From positions 1 through 64,000 of the forward strand of contig CAJAQO010000006.1 of the NCBI GenBank assembly GCA_903944085.1: DNA of 64,000 nt, written 5' to 3'. Below the pieces are notes generated by a model that did no database searches, had not been told where the DNA came from, and saw nothing but the letters and a program-made list of their open reading frames with translations. The stretch is from an uncultured Verrucomicrobia subdivision 3 bacterium. GTDB taxonomy: Bacteria > Verrucomicrobiota > Verrucomicrobiia > Limisphaerales > UBA11358. The position numbers were made by a program, and so were the translations under genes. Positions 55,337 through 64,000 of the stretch are shown here, piece by piece (position 1 is the stretch's first letter; each line of letters opens with the position of its first letter).

Positions 55337-56763
55337 TCAAGATGCTCGGCGGCAAACGCGCTTCCATTCGTTACCAGTTGCGAAATTCCACAGCGCGAGT
55401 CTTGCGCGGCGACCCGGCCATCACGCAACGACTGATTGACCGGTCGAAGTTCAGCCAGAAGTATTGCGGCATCGTCTTGAGCTTCGAGGTAAATATCCCC
55501 GCCGAGACCGAGGCAGCCATCCTTGACGATTTTTTGACTTTGCTGCGCGGCGGGTTGGAGCAGGACGCGCTGGACATTCTCGCCGTCGGCCACACCGACA
55601 AAGTTCATCCGACGACCAAGGCCGTCCGGCCTGACTACCACGTCACCGCCATCGAAACCGACCTCCACACCGGCAAGCACGTCACCATTTACCACCACCG
55701 CCGCGACCACGATCTGTTTTACGCTTGGGAACGCATGACCAACATCAAATACGGCTTGAGCCGTCCCGACGACCCAGCCCGGCGGCGCACCATCAACATC
55801 GGCAAAAAGCTCGGCCAGAGCCGGAAAGATTTGCTCGCCGAAGTGGACGCAGCGGTTTGCGGCGAGGTGAAGGCCGGGCGCATCGCCGACCGCGCCGATG
55901 TTGTCCGGTTTCTTGAGGAAGCCGGATTCACCTTGCCGCGTCAGGGCGACAACTATCTCACGATTGCCGATCACGAAGGCAACCGGACGCGGTTGAAGGG
56001 ACTTTTTTATGAACGCGAATTCAATCGCCAGCGACTTGAAGCTGGCCCAACAGCAGCGGGAACAGGAGGCGCGGACGAACTCCGAACGGCAACAGACCGA
56101 GTGGCAGAATTATTTGCGCGCCGAGTCGCAACTTTTCAAAAGCTTTATCGCCGGGGCAGAAAGCCGGTGTCGGAGGTTGATGCTGCTGGCGCTGGCGGTG
56201 ACGACGCTGGCGGCATTGTTGGCATCGGCCTTGATGCTGTCGGCGATATGGCGCACGGCACGGGCGGAGTCGCAGCTTCACCAGTTGCAGACGGAGATCA
56301 GGCAGAGCCAGGACAAGCTGGCGAAGTTGCGCACGGCGCAATACATCCCCGTCGGCCAGCCCGTCCGCACTCAGGGCAGAACTTTTATCGAAATCGAAAA
56401 CGCGGAGTGATTTATGAAAAACGAACAGTCGGAACTAACGCAGATGTTGTTGCGCACATTGGAAGAATTGTTGCGCAATCACGAACAGCAACAGCAGGAA
56501 CAACGGCAATTTTTCGCGCAGCAGCAGCGGCAATGGGCGCAGCAGGTGGCGGACTTGACCGGGCAGGTGCAGGACTTGCGGCGGCAGTTGGAAGCTTTGT
56601 CGGCATCGTTGCAGCCGTTGACCGCGCAACTCGATTCTGTCAGTGCCCTTTACAATTCCTTGCCCAAATCCTGATTCACGAAATCCAGCGGCGGCAACCT
56701 TCACCGCGCCCAGCACGGCCAATCATGCCGCCACCAAGATTCACGCCGCCAGCCATCAAATAG
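55330..56763 (+). CDS. Relaxase/mobilisation nuclease (MobA-like); C-terminal part overlaps other ORFs
   Basis: MVIKMLGGKRASIRYQLRNSTARVLRGDPAITQRLIDRSKFSQKYCGIVLSFE...GHTDKVHPTTKAVRPDYHVTAIETDLHTGKHVTIYHHRRDHDLFYAWERMTN. Confidence 0.8.
   Translation: MVIKMLGGKRASIRYQLRNSTARVLRGDPAITQRLIDRSKFSQKYCGIVLSFEVNIPAETEAAILDDFLTLLRGGLEQDALDILAVGHTDKVHPTTKAVRPDYHVTAIETDLHTGKHVTIYHHRRDHDLFYAWERMTNIKYGLSRPDDPARRRTINIGKKLGQSRKDLLAEVDAAVCGEVKAGRIADRADVVRFLEEAGFTLPRQGDNYLTIADHEGNRTRLKGLFYEREFNRQRLEAGPTAAGTGGADELRTATDRVAELFARRVATFQKLYRRGRKPVSEVDAAGAGGDDAGGIVGIGLDAVGDMAHGTGGVAASPVADGDQAEPGQAGEVAHGAIHPRRPARPHSGQNFYRNRKRGVIYEKRTVGTNADVVAHIGRIVAQSRTATAGTTAIFRAAAAAMGAAGGGLDRAGAGLAAAVGSFVGIVAAVDRATRFCQCPLQFLAQILIHEIQRRQPSPRPARPIMPPPRFTPPAIK
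56009..56410 (+). CDS. MobB-like small membrane protein nested in the relaxase ORF
   Basis: 133 aa with coiled coil and TM (LMLLALAVTTLAALLASALMLSAIW), different frame from the relaxase ORF. Confidence 0.65.
   Translation: MNANSIASDLKLAQQQREQEARTNSERQQTEWQNYLRAESQLFKSFIAGAESRCRRLMLLALAVTTLAALLASALMLSAIWRTARAESQLHQLQTEIRQSQDKLAKLRTAQYIPVGQPVRTQGRTFIEIENAE
56414..56674 (+). CDS. Short Q-rich coiled-coil protein
   Basis: 86 aa; NHEQQQQEQRQFFAQQQRQWAQQVADLTGQVQDLRRQLEALSASLQ; starts just after the nested MobB-like ORF. Confidence 0.6.
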   Translation: MKNEQSELTQMLLRTLEELLRNHEQQQQEQRQFFAQQQRQWAQQVADLTGQVQDLRRQLEALSASLQPLTAQLDSVSALYNSLPKS

Positions 56764-56817
56764 CCTCCCTGTTTTTCATCCCGGTTGTCTCTGGCACCCA
56801 GCCAGCGAGTATTGAGG

Positions 56818-58380
56818 TCACTCTGATTTCTTGGTAATTTTCTTCAATTTAATCATCCAGCCTTTTTTGTCGGCAGTTTTCAAAACGGAACAGGAAGCAG
56901 GCCCGAAACTTTTCGCTATGTCGCGGATAAGTGTGGAGTGTGCACCTTCGATATAAACTGCGGGCCCTCCCACAATCAAGCGATCTTTATTTTTTGCAAA
57001 ACCGTTAGTGTCATCACTCAAAAGACGCCCGGACTTATTCCAGGCAACCTTCTTCTGCTTTCTTTTACCATCCGGGCCGATATATGTGGCTACACGGTTG
57101 CCGTAGGTTCCTTCCAACGTAATCACAATCTCATTTTGCCTGGCGTCATTCACGGCCGTAGCACGGTCTTTCGCGCCCCCTGTATAAACGGCTTGAGTGC
57201 CGGGTTTCTGTTTTTTGAAGTATTCGGCCAGTTTGTGCCGGGTGGAATACTTGTCCAGCCCCATATTCATCCGATGAAAGGTGGCGACTTCTGGCGACAT
57301 CCCCCATGAAATATTCGTATTTACCACGCTTTGAAATGGAATCCGCAAAGTCGCGCAAGTGGCGATGGCTTTGGTGATCAATGGATTTGCATTTTTGTCT
57401 TTTTCATACGCTTGGATTTGTTCTGCCCTGAACATCCCTTTGTTTGCCCTCATCGCGTCCGCCAATTCCAAGAAAGCAGCCGCATGACTTTTCTCTTGCT
57501 CGGCAAGTTTTTCTTGGGACAAAGTCGAATTGTATCGCTTCCAATACGGCTTGTTAATGGCGAACTCCGCTTTTACGGAATCGCGCCAAGACGTCGGCCT
57601 TTCTCCCAATTGTAAACGTTGCACCCTTCTGGATTGTTCATTGGGCTTGTGTCTTCGCCTGTTATTGAACCTGACAAACGTGGCCAGACGATTCCCATGT
57701 TTTCCTGCGAGTTTAACCGCGACACCAAGTGTGCTGATGCCTTCATTTGCTCTGGTGCATTTCCACGGCCCGTCAATCAACACAACCCGGTCTCCCGCCT
57801 GCGCGGCATATTTTTTGAAGTGAGCTGCCACTCCTGCCACGCCAGATACCTTTGTCACGCCAAAGTCCATTTGGCGGAATTTATCCACAGCGTCCTGAGC
57901 TACCTTGAGCCGCTTCGACTCGACCGGCAATTCATCCACCACCACCGCCTGAAACGGAATGCGGAGAGCTTGGCAGGCCTCAAAAGTCTTTTCGACATTG
58001 GCGATGGCGGCAAGTATTTCAGCGACCGGTTTGCCATGCCGCTTGGACAATTCCTGCCATAAGATGATGGGGGGTGTGCTGCTATCCGGCACCATTTCAT
58101 TCTTGGCTAGAAAGGCATCAACCTGCCAGCCGCTGAATTTTGCCCGGTTGGATTTCATGGCTGACGCCAAGGCAAGTTGAGCAGCGGATATGGTTTGTTG
58201 CTGGTTTTCCCGCTCTGCTGCCGTGAAATGGTCGGCCAATTTTGACCAATAAGGTTCGTTGCAGCTATTTTCGCTCTTGATGCAGTTTTGCCAGGAATCA
58301 TTCCTTCGCTCTGGCGGGTAATCAATATGCGGGGTCTCGATAAATGCCATCTGGTTGGCTGATTGCGCATCGGTTTTCAT
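56818..58380 (-). CDS. 520-aa hypothetical protein with internal duplication (paralog 1)
   Basis: Halves share NxPYW, AAxxLAxAMxxNxxxFxxxQ, LRIPFQxVV, FxxMxxG, YFKK, GNRxATxxR; paralog of 58526-60088. Confidence 0.75.
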   Translation of the reverse strand: MKTDAQSANQMAFIETPHIDYPPERRNDSWQNCIKSENSCNEPYWSKLADHFTAAERENQQQTISAAQLALASAMKSNRAKFSGWQVDAFLAKNEMVPDSSTPPIILWQELSKRHGKPVAEILAAIANVEKTFEACQALRIPFQAVVVDELPVESKRLKVAQDAVDKFRQMDFGVTKVSGVAGVAAHFKKYAAQAGDRVVLIDGPWKCTRANEGISTLGVAVKLAGKHGNRLATFVRFNNRRRHKPNEQSRRVQRLQLGERPTSWRDSVKAEFAINKPYWKRYNSTLSQEKLAEQEKSHAAAFLELADAMRANKGMFRAEQIQAYEKDKNANPLITKAIATCATLRIPFQSVVNTNISWGMSPEVATFHRMNMGLDKYSTRHKLAEYFKKQKPGTQAVYTGGAKDRATAVNDARQNEIVITLEGTYGNRVATYIGPDGKRKQKKVAWNKSGRLLSDDTNGFAKNKDRLIVGGPAVYIEGAHSTLIRDIAKSFGPASCSVLKTADKKGWMIKLKKITKKSE

Positions 58381-58525
58381 GGTTACTATCTATGTTCGTG
58401 GTTAATGTTGAGATTGATTTTTGGGGACAGTTTTGGTCTTGCTCACCATTGCCGACGAGGCCAGCAACTTTTCATTGTCTGTTCTGAATTTTTCAAGCGC
58501 ATTGGTTATTCATGAACTCTTGAGA

Positions 58526-60088
58526 TTATTCTGATTTCTCAGGGATTTTCTTTAATGTGACCTGCCAGCCTTTCTTGTCGTCGGTTTTTGCGAAGGAACA
58601 GGAGTCTGGGCTGAGATGCTTTTTGACAGCCCGGCCAAGTGTCTTACGCGCGCCTTCGATATAAACCGCAGCTTCACCTTCTTTCAAGTCATTCACTCTA
58701 TTGGAAAAGCAAAATGTATCATCATTCATATCGCGCCCGGATTTTTGCCATTCAAGCTTCTTCGCCTTTCTTTTTTCATCCGGTCGAATAAATGTAGCTA
58801 CACGATTGCCATAAGCTCCTTCCAATGTAATTACTATCCCATTTTGCTTGGCGTCACTTACCGCTGTAACACGGTTTTTCGCGCCCTCGGTATAAACAGC
58901 TTGAGCACCCGTTTCCTGGCCTTTGAAGTATTCAGCCAGTTCATGCCGGGTGGAGCACTTTTTCAGCCCCATATCCATTCGATGAAAAGCGGCGACCTCC
59001 GGTGACATCCCCCATGAAATATACGACGTTACCAAGCATTGAAATGGAATCTGCAAAGTCGCGCAAGCGGCGATGGCTATGGTGATCAACGGATTTGAGT
59101 TTTTGTCCAATTCGTAGGCTTTGATTTGCTCTTCGCTAAACATGCCCTTGTTGATTCTCATTGCTTCTGCCAATTCCATATAGGCAGCTTTATGGTCTTT
59201 TTCCTGGGCGGCAAGCTGTTCGGGTGACAGCGTTAAGTTATATCGCTCCCAATATGGCTTATTGATTGTAAATTCGCCCTTTACGGAGTTGTTCCAACCA
59301 TCTGGCGCTTTTGGTAACGATGCCCGCAGGGTTTTTTTCGATTTTGCGTTCGGTCTGCCTCTCGGTTTCAAGGTTAGTCGGACAAAGGTGGCCAGACGAT
59401 TGCCGTGCTTTCCGGCAAGCTCAACCACGGCACCCGCTATTCTAATGCCTTCGCGTGATTTTTTACATTTCCACGGTCCATCCGATAATACGACCTGTGC
59501 GCCTGCCTGCGCTTCGTTTTTTTTGAAGTAAGATACCACTCCTGCTACCCCAGACACTTTCGGCACACCAAAGGCCATTTGGCGGAATTTATCTACGGCC
59601 TCTTGAGCTGCCTTGAGCAGCTTCGATTCTGCCGGCAATTCATCCGCGACCACAGACTGAAATGGAATCCGAAGGGCTTGGCAGGCGTCAAAGGCTTTTT
59701 TGACATTCGCGATGGCGGCAGATATATCAGCAACCGGTTTGCCGTGCCGGGTGGACAATTCTTGACACAAGATGGCTGGCGGAGCGCTGTCGGACGGAGC
59801 TATTTCATTTTTGAACAAAAAGGCGTCAACCTGCCAACCGCTGAGTTTTAACCGGTTGGCTTTCATGCTCGTCTCCAAGGCTACTTTTGCAGCACTAATT
59901 TCTTGTTGCTGTTTTTCCCGCTCTGCTGCCGTGAAATGCTCGGCCAATTTCCACCAATAAGGTTCGTTGCAAATGTTTTCACCCTTTACGGAGCTTTGCC
60001 AAATAACTTTTCTTCGCTCTGGCGGGTAATCAATATGCGGTGTCTCAATAAATGCCAGATGATTGACTTTTTGCGGATCTGTATTCAT
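58526..60088 (-). CDS. 520-aa hypothetical protein with internal duplication (paralog 2)
   Basis: Same length and architecture as paralog 1 (MAFIETPHIDYPPERR / LAFIETPHIDYPPERR at the N-termini). Confidence 0.75.
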   Translation of the reverse strand: MNTDPQKVNHLAFIETPHIDYPPERRKVIWQSSVKGENICNEPYWWKLAEHFTAAEREKQQQEISAAKVALETSMKANRLKLSGWQVDAFLFKNEIAPSDSAPPAILCQELSTRHGKPVADISAAIANVKKAFDACQALRIPFQSVVADELPAESKLLKAAQEAVDKFRQMAFGVPKVSGVAGVVSYFKKNEAQAGAQVVLSDGPWKCKKSREGIRIAGAVVELAGKHGNRLATFVRLTLKPRGRPNAKSKKTLRASLPKAPDGWNNSVKGEFTINKPYWERYNLTLSPEQLAAQEKDHKAAYMELAEAMRINKGMFSEEQIKAYELDKNSNPLITIAIAACATLQIPFQCLVTSYISWGMSPEVAAFHRMDMGLKKCSTRHELAEYFKGQETGAQAVYTEGAKNRVTAVSDAKQNGIVITLEGAYGNRVATFIRPDEKRKAKKLEWQKSGRDMNDDTFCFSNRVNDLKEGEAAVYIEGARKTLGRAVKKHLSPDSCSFAKTDDKKGWQVTLKKIPEKSE

Positions 60089-60117
60089 GGCTGCTTTCTT
60101 GCAATCGTGGTTATTGC

Positions 60118-63100
60118 CTAAATTTTAATCTCCCTCACCATTTCCGACGAGGCCAGCAGCTTTTCATAGTCCGCCTGGAAATTTCGATAGCATTGCACTG
60201 CCCGTTGTTTCCAATCCCGCCCGAGCGCATCCGGGTATGGCTGGCGAAATGTTTTGTCAAGGTGCATGGCAAACAGGTCTTTCACCTGTGTCTGGACGGC
60301 GGCACTTTTGACACCGAGGCACGCCGCCGTCATCCGGCTGACGGTCATCGTGTAGCGATTCATTGCCACGTTCTTGCCATCATTTCGTCTGGTATAACCT
60401 ATCGGTTCGGCGGTGATTTCGTCAGCATAGGCGACGACCGTATCCGAATCAATCATCACCAGCCTTTTGTCCGGCGTGAACAGGTAGTTTGAATCCCGGA
60501 TGTCCCAAAACGCCGTGCCGACCGCCCACAGTGGAATGACGATTTGACCGAACAGGTCATCCAGCATTTTCAAAACGTCGCCCCGCTCGATTTTGCCATT
60601 GAGCATATCTTCCAGTGTTTCACCCTCGATCCATTCTTGAATGAGGAAGTCGTAAGCCAGGCCATCGGCGGCCACTTCGTTCCCGGCGTGAAACACTTCC
60701 TGGACGTATTCAGTTGGCAGGCCGGGCAAATCTTTTCTTAACTCATTGTGAAACGTGACCAACCGGGGTGATTCCTTGCGCGTGTCCTCGTTGGTCTTGA
60801 AAATTTTCAGCGCCATCTTTTTCCCTGGCTTGGAATACTTGTGTTGGATGTTCTGGTTGATGCTGATCACCGTTGCCGCAAATCGTCCGGGCGGATGCGC
60901 AACGCCCCAGCAGATTGCGGCGTCCTTCTTGGTGAGTCTTAAAATTTTCACGCCCAGCCCTTCAATGATTTCCTTTTCCGCCGGAATCATTTTTGGCTGG
61001 TTGACTTCCATCCACCGGTAACGGTCGTAATTATCGCACCAGTTCAGCTTTAACTTCGGCACGATGTTGGTTGGGTCAATGCCTTTCAGCAAAAACGCAA
61101 TGACCATGCCGTGACCAAAGGAATGTTCTGCGCGCACGCAATCTTCCGGCGTCATGCCCAGCGACGCCCAATCGTAACCGTCCCGGTCAAAAATTTTCAA
61201 ATCGCATCCCGGCTTGCCATTATTACTGGCAAAGGCTTCCCGCAGCAGCTTGAAGCCGCGCGTTTTCACGACCTGCTCCGCATAAAGCGTGGCGTAGATA
61301 TGTTGCCGGGCTTGGACGGAGTCCAAAATCTTCCCGCCCCAATACCAAAACGCAATCTTTGAACCTGTTGGAAACGGATGCCGCACCGTCATCTTGGGCG
61401 ATTTGCCGTTGGCTGGCTTGACATCAAATTCCGGGTGATCATGCCGATAGCAGGGATTGTTGTAGGCTGCATCCCGCCAGGCAAACCACGCCTCGGATGG
61501 AAACTGTTTTCCATCCGCATCGGTGGTAATGAATCGTTTGCTTACATCATGAGGCTTGCTGGTTTCATCAATGATTTCCCGATAGACTTTGGAAAATTGC
61601 CAAGCGACTTCGATGCTAACTGCCGTCACAGATTTCCATTTGCCGCCGCGTCTCTCGCGGTAACAATCCACCGGGCCAATTACCATCGGTGATAATTCTC
61701 GGAAAAATAAATCGGTGCTTTCACTTGTGACGTTGGCGCAAAACGGTTCGCTTCCCGTGATGGCTTTTCGTTCGGCAAACCACTTTTCAGAATCTGTCCA
61801 ATAGCATCGCTCCCCGTCCGGCACGTCCTTTTCATTCATTCGCCCGTAGAGATGAATTTGCGGGTGCGGATTCTTCGCTGGGCGGTGCGGATTGACAAAG
61901 GCGGCGTAGTTCAATTCCGGTTCCGGCGCGATTGTCTTGTCGGTTGCGGCCTTATCCAGCAACCGCAGCACTTCTTCTTTATTGCCACCGGCGGCGAATG
62001 CTTTCAAGATTTCAATCCAGCCGAGGAAAATCTTCTGCTCAATTTTGATACTTTCCACCGGCGCTGGCTTGATTTTTAAGGGCGATGGCGCAATTTCCGC
62101 CGCCGCTTCCCGGATCGCTACTGCGTTGAGCGCCTTTTTCCCAGTCTTTTTCACCGCCAATTTTAATACTTCCAGGCGCTTTTCCGGCTGCTTGATCCGT
62201 GCCAGTTCCCGCGCCTGTGCCTCGCTGCCGGGCAGCAAAATGTCTCCATTTGGAGACTTTTGCCCCGGCTTGTCATCGCCACCTTGCAGCTTTTTCAATC
62301 CGGCCACGACTTTTGCCGATGCCAGCATCCGGTAACTGTGCGCCCGCCCGAAGTCGAATTTCACACGGCAGTAGTTTTCAAATGTCCCATGTTCTCGATA
62401 CAGTTTGTCGTCTTTGATTTTCTTGAGGTTCATCACCACTTCCACAAACTGTTTCAGGTTGGCCGTTATCGCCGCCTCATAGGTTTCCAGCCGCATCTTT
62501 TCCTCACCGTCCAGTTTCATGCCCAGCAGCACCGCGCCATGTTCCTGAAATGTTTCCCACCGCTCGAATTCCTCTTTACCAGTCGTGTATTGCAGAAAGC
62601 GCAGCTTGTCTGTGGGAATGACCCGGCTCATGGCCAGAAAAGTTTGCATGGCGTATTCCTGTTTAGCGTCTTGGTCCGCTGCCACCCGGTCAACCAAGTC
62701 TGCCTCATCAATCCGCCCGGCTTGCCGCAACGCTGTGGTGGTTGCGCGCAGTGAACCGCCACGCGGATTCAAAACCTCGGCCCAAACTTGCTCGCATTTT
62801 TCCAGATTGATTTGCGCCGCAGCTTGTTCCGCAAAGGCACGGTAAGCAGTTTCATTTTTCTGCGGCAGAAGCGGGCAAATCATTCCATAAGTCCGATACC
62901 CATTGACTTGCAACCAGTGCAGCGCTTCTAATCGCTTGCCCACCGGCGGAGTTCCCTTTTCAATCGCCGCCGACGCGACCGGATCAAGCGTCCCGGTCGA
63001 AAAACCATAAATCATCCGGTGCTTGAATTCCGCCGGGATGCGCTCTGCCACTTCCCGCAGCAGCGGGCTTTTGGACAACAACCGGATTTGCCAGTGAGTC

Positions 63101-63687
63101 AAATTCAAGATTTCCAGGCAGATTGCCACCGTAACTTTGACCTGCCCCATGTTCCCGGCCACATCCACCAGCGGCGAGGCGAAGATAATCCGATTGTCTT
63201 TTGGATTTTTGAAACGGGGCGTTTTCAAGTCGCCGCCCACAGTCAGGTATTCGCGTGCGATGACTGGTGCATTGGCAATTTCGACCACAAAATCTTGTGA
63301 TCTCAAATCGTCGCCATTCATCTTGATGGCGAGGATGCGCTTGTTTCGTGCCAACGAAGCTGGCACATAACAGTAAACGCAAGAAAACGCGCACGCATGA
63401 CCAGCGGTGAACGACAGACCATCACAAAGTTTTTTTTGCCCAAAGGCTGGATTTTCCTTGATGACCTGTTTGCTGTGGATCAGAAAACATGGCTTGTCTT
63501 TGACGTGCCCGTTTTCCTCGATTTTCAGAGTGGTGAAATTTTCCTCGTCATCCTCGTTTTCCCCATTTTCGGCAGCCAAAGCGTTGATTGCTCGGGCGCA
63601 CCCGTTTTGCCGATGTCGGGAACCGGCCTGCAATTTGTTATTTTGCCGGGTAGGTGCCGGCAGTTTCGGAGGCCTGATTGTTTTCAT
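60118..63687 (-). CDS. Multidomain radical SAM (SPL-like) + plasmid-type domain + kinase-like protein
   Basis: N-term GLSFTAGHACAFSCVYCYVP (CxxxCxxC); middle YREHGTFENYCRVKFDFGRAHSYRMLASAKVVAGLKKL...LLPGSEAQARELARIKQPEKRLEVLKLAVKKTG; C-term MALKIFK...LIQEWIEGETLEDML...FWDIRDSNYLFTPDKRLVMIDSDTV. Confidence 0.78.
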   Translation of the reverse strand: MKTIRPPKLPAPTRQNNKLQAGSRHRQNGCARAINALAAENGENEDDEENFTTLKIEENGHVKDKPCFLIHSKQVIKENPAFGQKKLCDGLSFTAGHACAFSCVYCYVPASLARNKRILAIKMNGDDLRSQDFVVEIANAPVIAREYLTVGGDLKTPRFKNPKDNRIIFASPLVDVAGNMGQVKVTVAICLEILNLTHWQIRLLSKSPLLREVAERIPAEFKHRMIYGFSTGTLDPVASAAIEKGTPPVGKRLEALHWLQVNGYRTYGMICPLLPQKNETAYRAFAEQAAAQINLEKCEQVWAEVLNPRGGSLRATTTALRQAGRIDEADLVDRVAADQDAKQEYAMQTFLAMSRVIPTDKLRFLQYTTGKEEFERWETFQEHGAVLLGMKLDGEEKMRLETYEAAITANLKQFVEVVMNLKKIKDDKLYREHGTFENYCRVKFDFGRAHSYRMLASAKVVAGLKKLQGGDDKPGQKSPNGDILLPGSEAQARELARIKQPEKRLEVLKLAVKKTGKKALNAVAIREAAAEIAPSPLKIKPAPVESIKIEQKIFLGWIEILKAFAAGGNKEEVLRLLDKAATDKTIAPEPELNYAAFVNPHRPAKNPHPQIHLYGRMNEKDVPDGERCYWTDSEKWFAERKAITGSEPFCANVTSESTDLFFRELSPMVIGPVDCYRERRGGKWKSVTAVSIEVAWQFSKVYREIIDETSKPHDVSKRFITTDADGKQFPSEAWFAWRDAAYNNPCYRHDHPEFDVKPANGKSPKMTVRHPFPTGSKIAFWYWGGKILDSVQARQHIYATLYAEQVVKTRGFKLLREAFASNNGKPGCDLKIFDRDGYDWASLGMTPEDCVRAEHSFGHGMVIAFLLKGIDPTNIVPKLKLNWCDNYDRYRWMEVNQPKMIPAEKEIIEGLGVKILRLTKKDAAICWGVAHPPGRFAATVISINQNIQHKYSKPGKKMALKIFKTNEDTRKESPRLVTFHNELRKDLPGLPTEYVQEVFHAGNEVAADGLAYDFLIQEWIEGETLEDMLNGKIERGDVLKMLDDLFGQIVIPLWAVGTAFWDIRDSNYLFTPDKRLVMIDSDTVVAYADEITAEPIGYTRRNDGKNVAMNRYTMTVSRMTAACLGVKSAAVQTQVKDLFAMHLDKTFRQPYPDALGRDWKQRAVQCYRNFQADYEKLLASSEMVREIKI

Positions 63688-64000
63688 TTTGGCAGCGTAT
63701 AGGCACAAACCCCTTGCAAACTAAGCATTTTCGGTGCCGGTTGAAACCATCGGTTCACCCGCTTGATTTCTTGGGGTTTTTGACAATCGTTAGCTTAGTG
63801 CTGCCCGTGTTTAAGACAGTCAATCTTTTTTATGAGCAGAATCGTCACTTGCAGCGTGTATTTGTTTTTGCTTTAATCCAGTGGTTCTGAAAAGTGTATG
63901 TGACTAAAACAATTTAACGACTGCTTTGTGGCTTCGGCTGTCAAATCTAAAAATGGGAATGCTGATTTGCAGGACACGATTCGACTCTTCATCGAGCGTG

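Larger units (their letters stand above)
52048..64000. mobile_element. Second integrated/mobilisable element (element 2), left part; right end beyond the window
   Basis: Starts at the att repeat; own tyrosine recombinase, excisionase-like HTH genes, MobC and relaxase; no second copy of the att repeat seen before 64000. Confidence 0.65.

Noticed and set aside
63928-64000. Possible new plus-strand CDS start (GTG; VASAVKSKNGNADLQDTIRLFIER...)
   Set aside because: Only about 24 codons before the window ends; could be a real gene start but cannot be supported.

Overview
64 kb window from a GC-rich genome, probably Verrucomicrobiota-like (inferred from codon usage and secreted-protein style only). 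Positions 1-16.8 kb look like ordinary chromosome: a two-partner secretion pair, secreted proteins, a sulfur-assimilation cluster (cysK, sulfate-binding protein, DUF2292/YezD) with a well-formed promoter and operator-like palindromes, tRNA-Leu(GAG), a split carB C-terminal half, a pectate lyase, an ECF sigma factor and glnD. A tRNA-Gly(CCC) gene at 16836-16909 starts a roughly 35 kb integrated element. Its other end is a 30-bp near-perfect copy of the tRNA 3' end at 52048-52077, next to a tyrosine integrase. Element 1 carries a complete Wadjet operon (jetABCD), followed almost without gaps by a PLD/SNF2 helicase, an Eco57I-like adenine methyltransferase fused to a C-terminal DUF3800-like domain, and a translationally coupled small putative BECR-fold nuclease. 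Beyond these lie an EVE protein, a UDG-like protein, a MazG-like protein, a PUA-like/HNH nuclease, an ankyrin-like protein, a triple-repeat HTH-like protein, Fic, DUF6573, a primase/helicase with iteron-like GTGACACC repeats, and excisionases. A second element begins at the same att site, with a divergent integrase, HTH genes, MobC, and a relaxase with nested ORFs. It also carries two tandem 520-aa paralogs, each internally duplicated, and a 1196-aa protein that appears to fuse a radical SAM domain, a plasmid-type domain and a protein-kinase-like domain. The best candidates for undescribed biology are the methyltransferase-DUF3800/helicase/BECR module joined to Wadjet, and the radical SAM-kinase plus duplicated 520-aa gene cluster.
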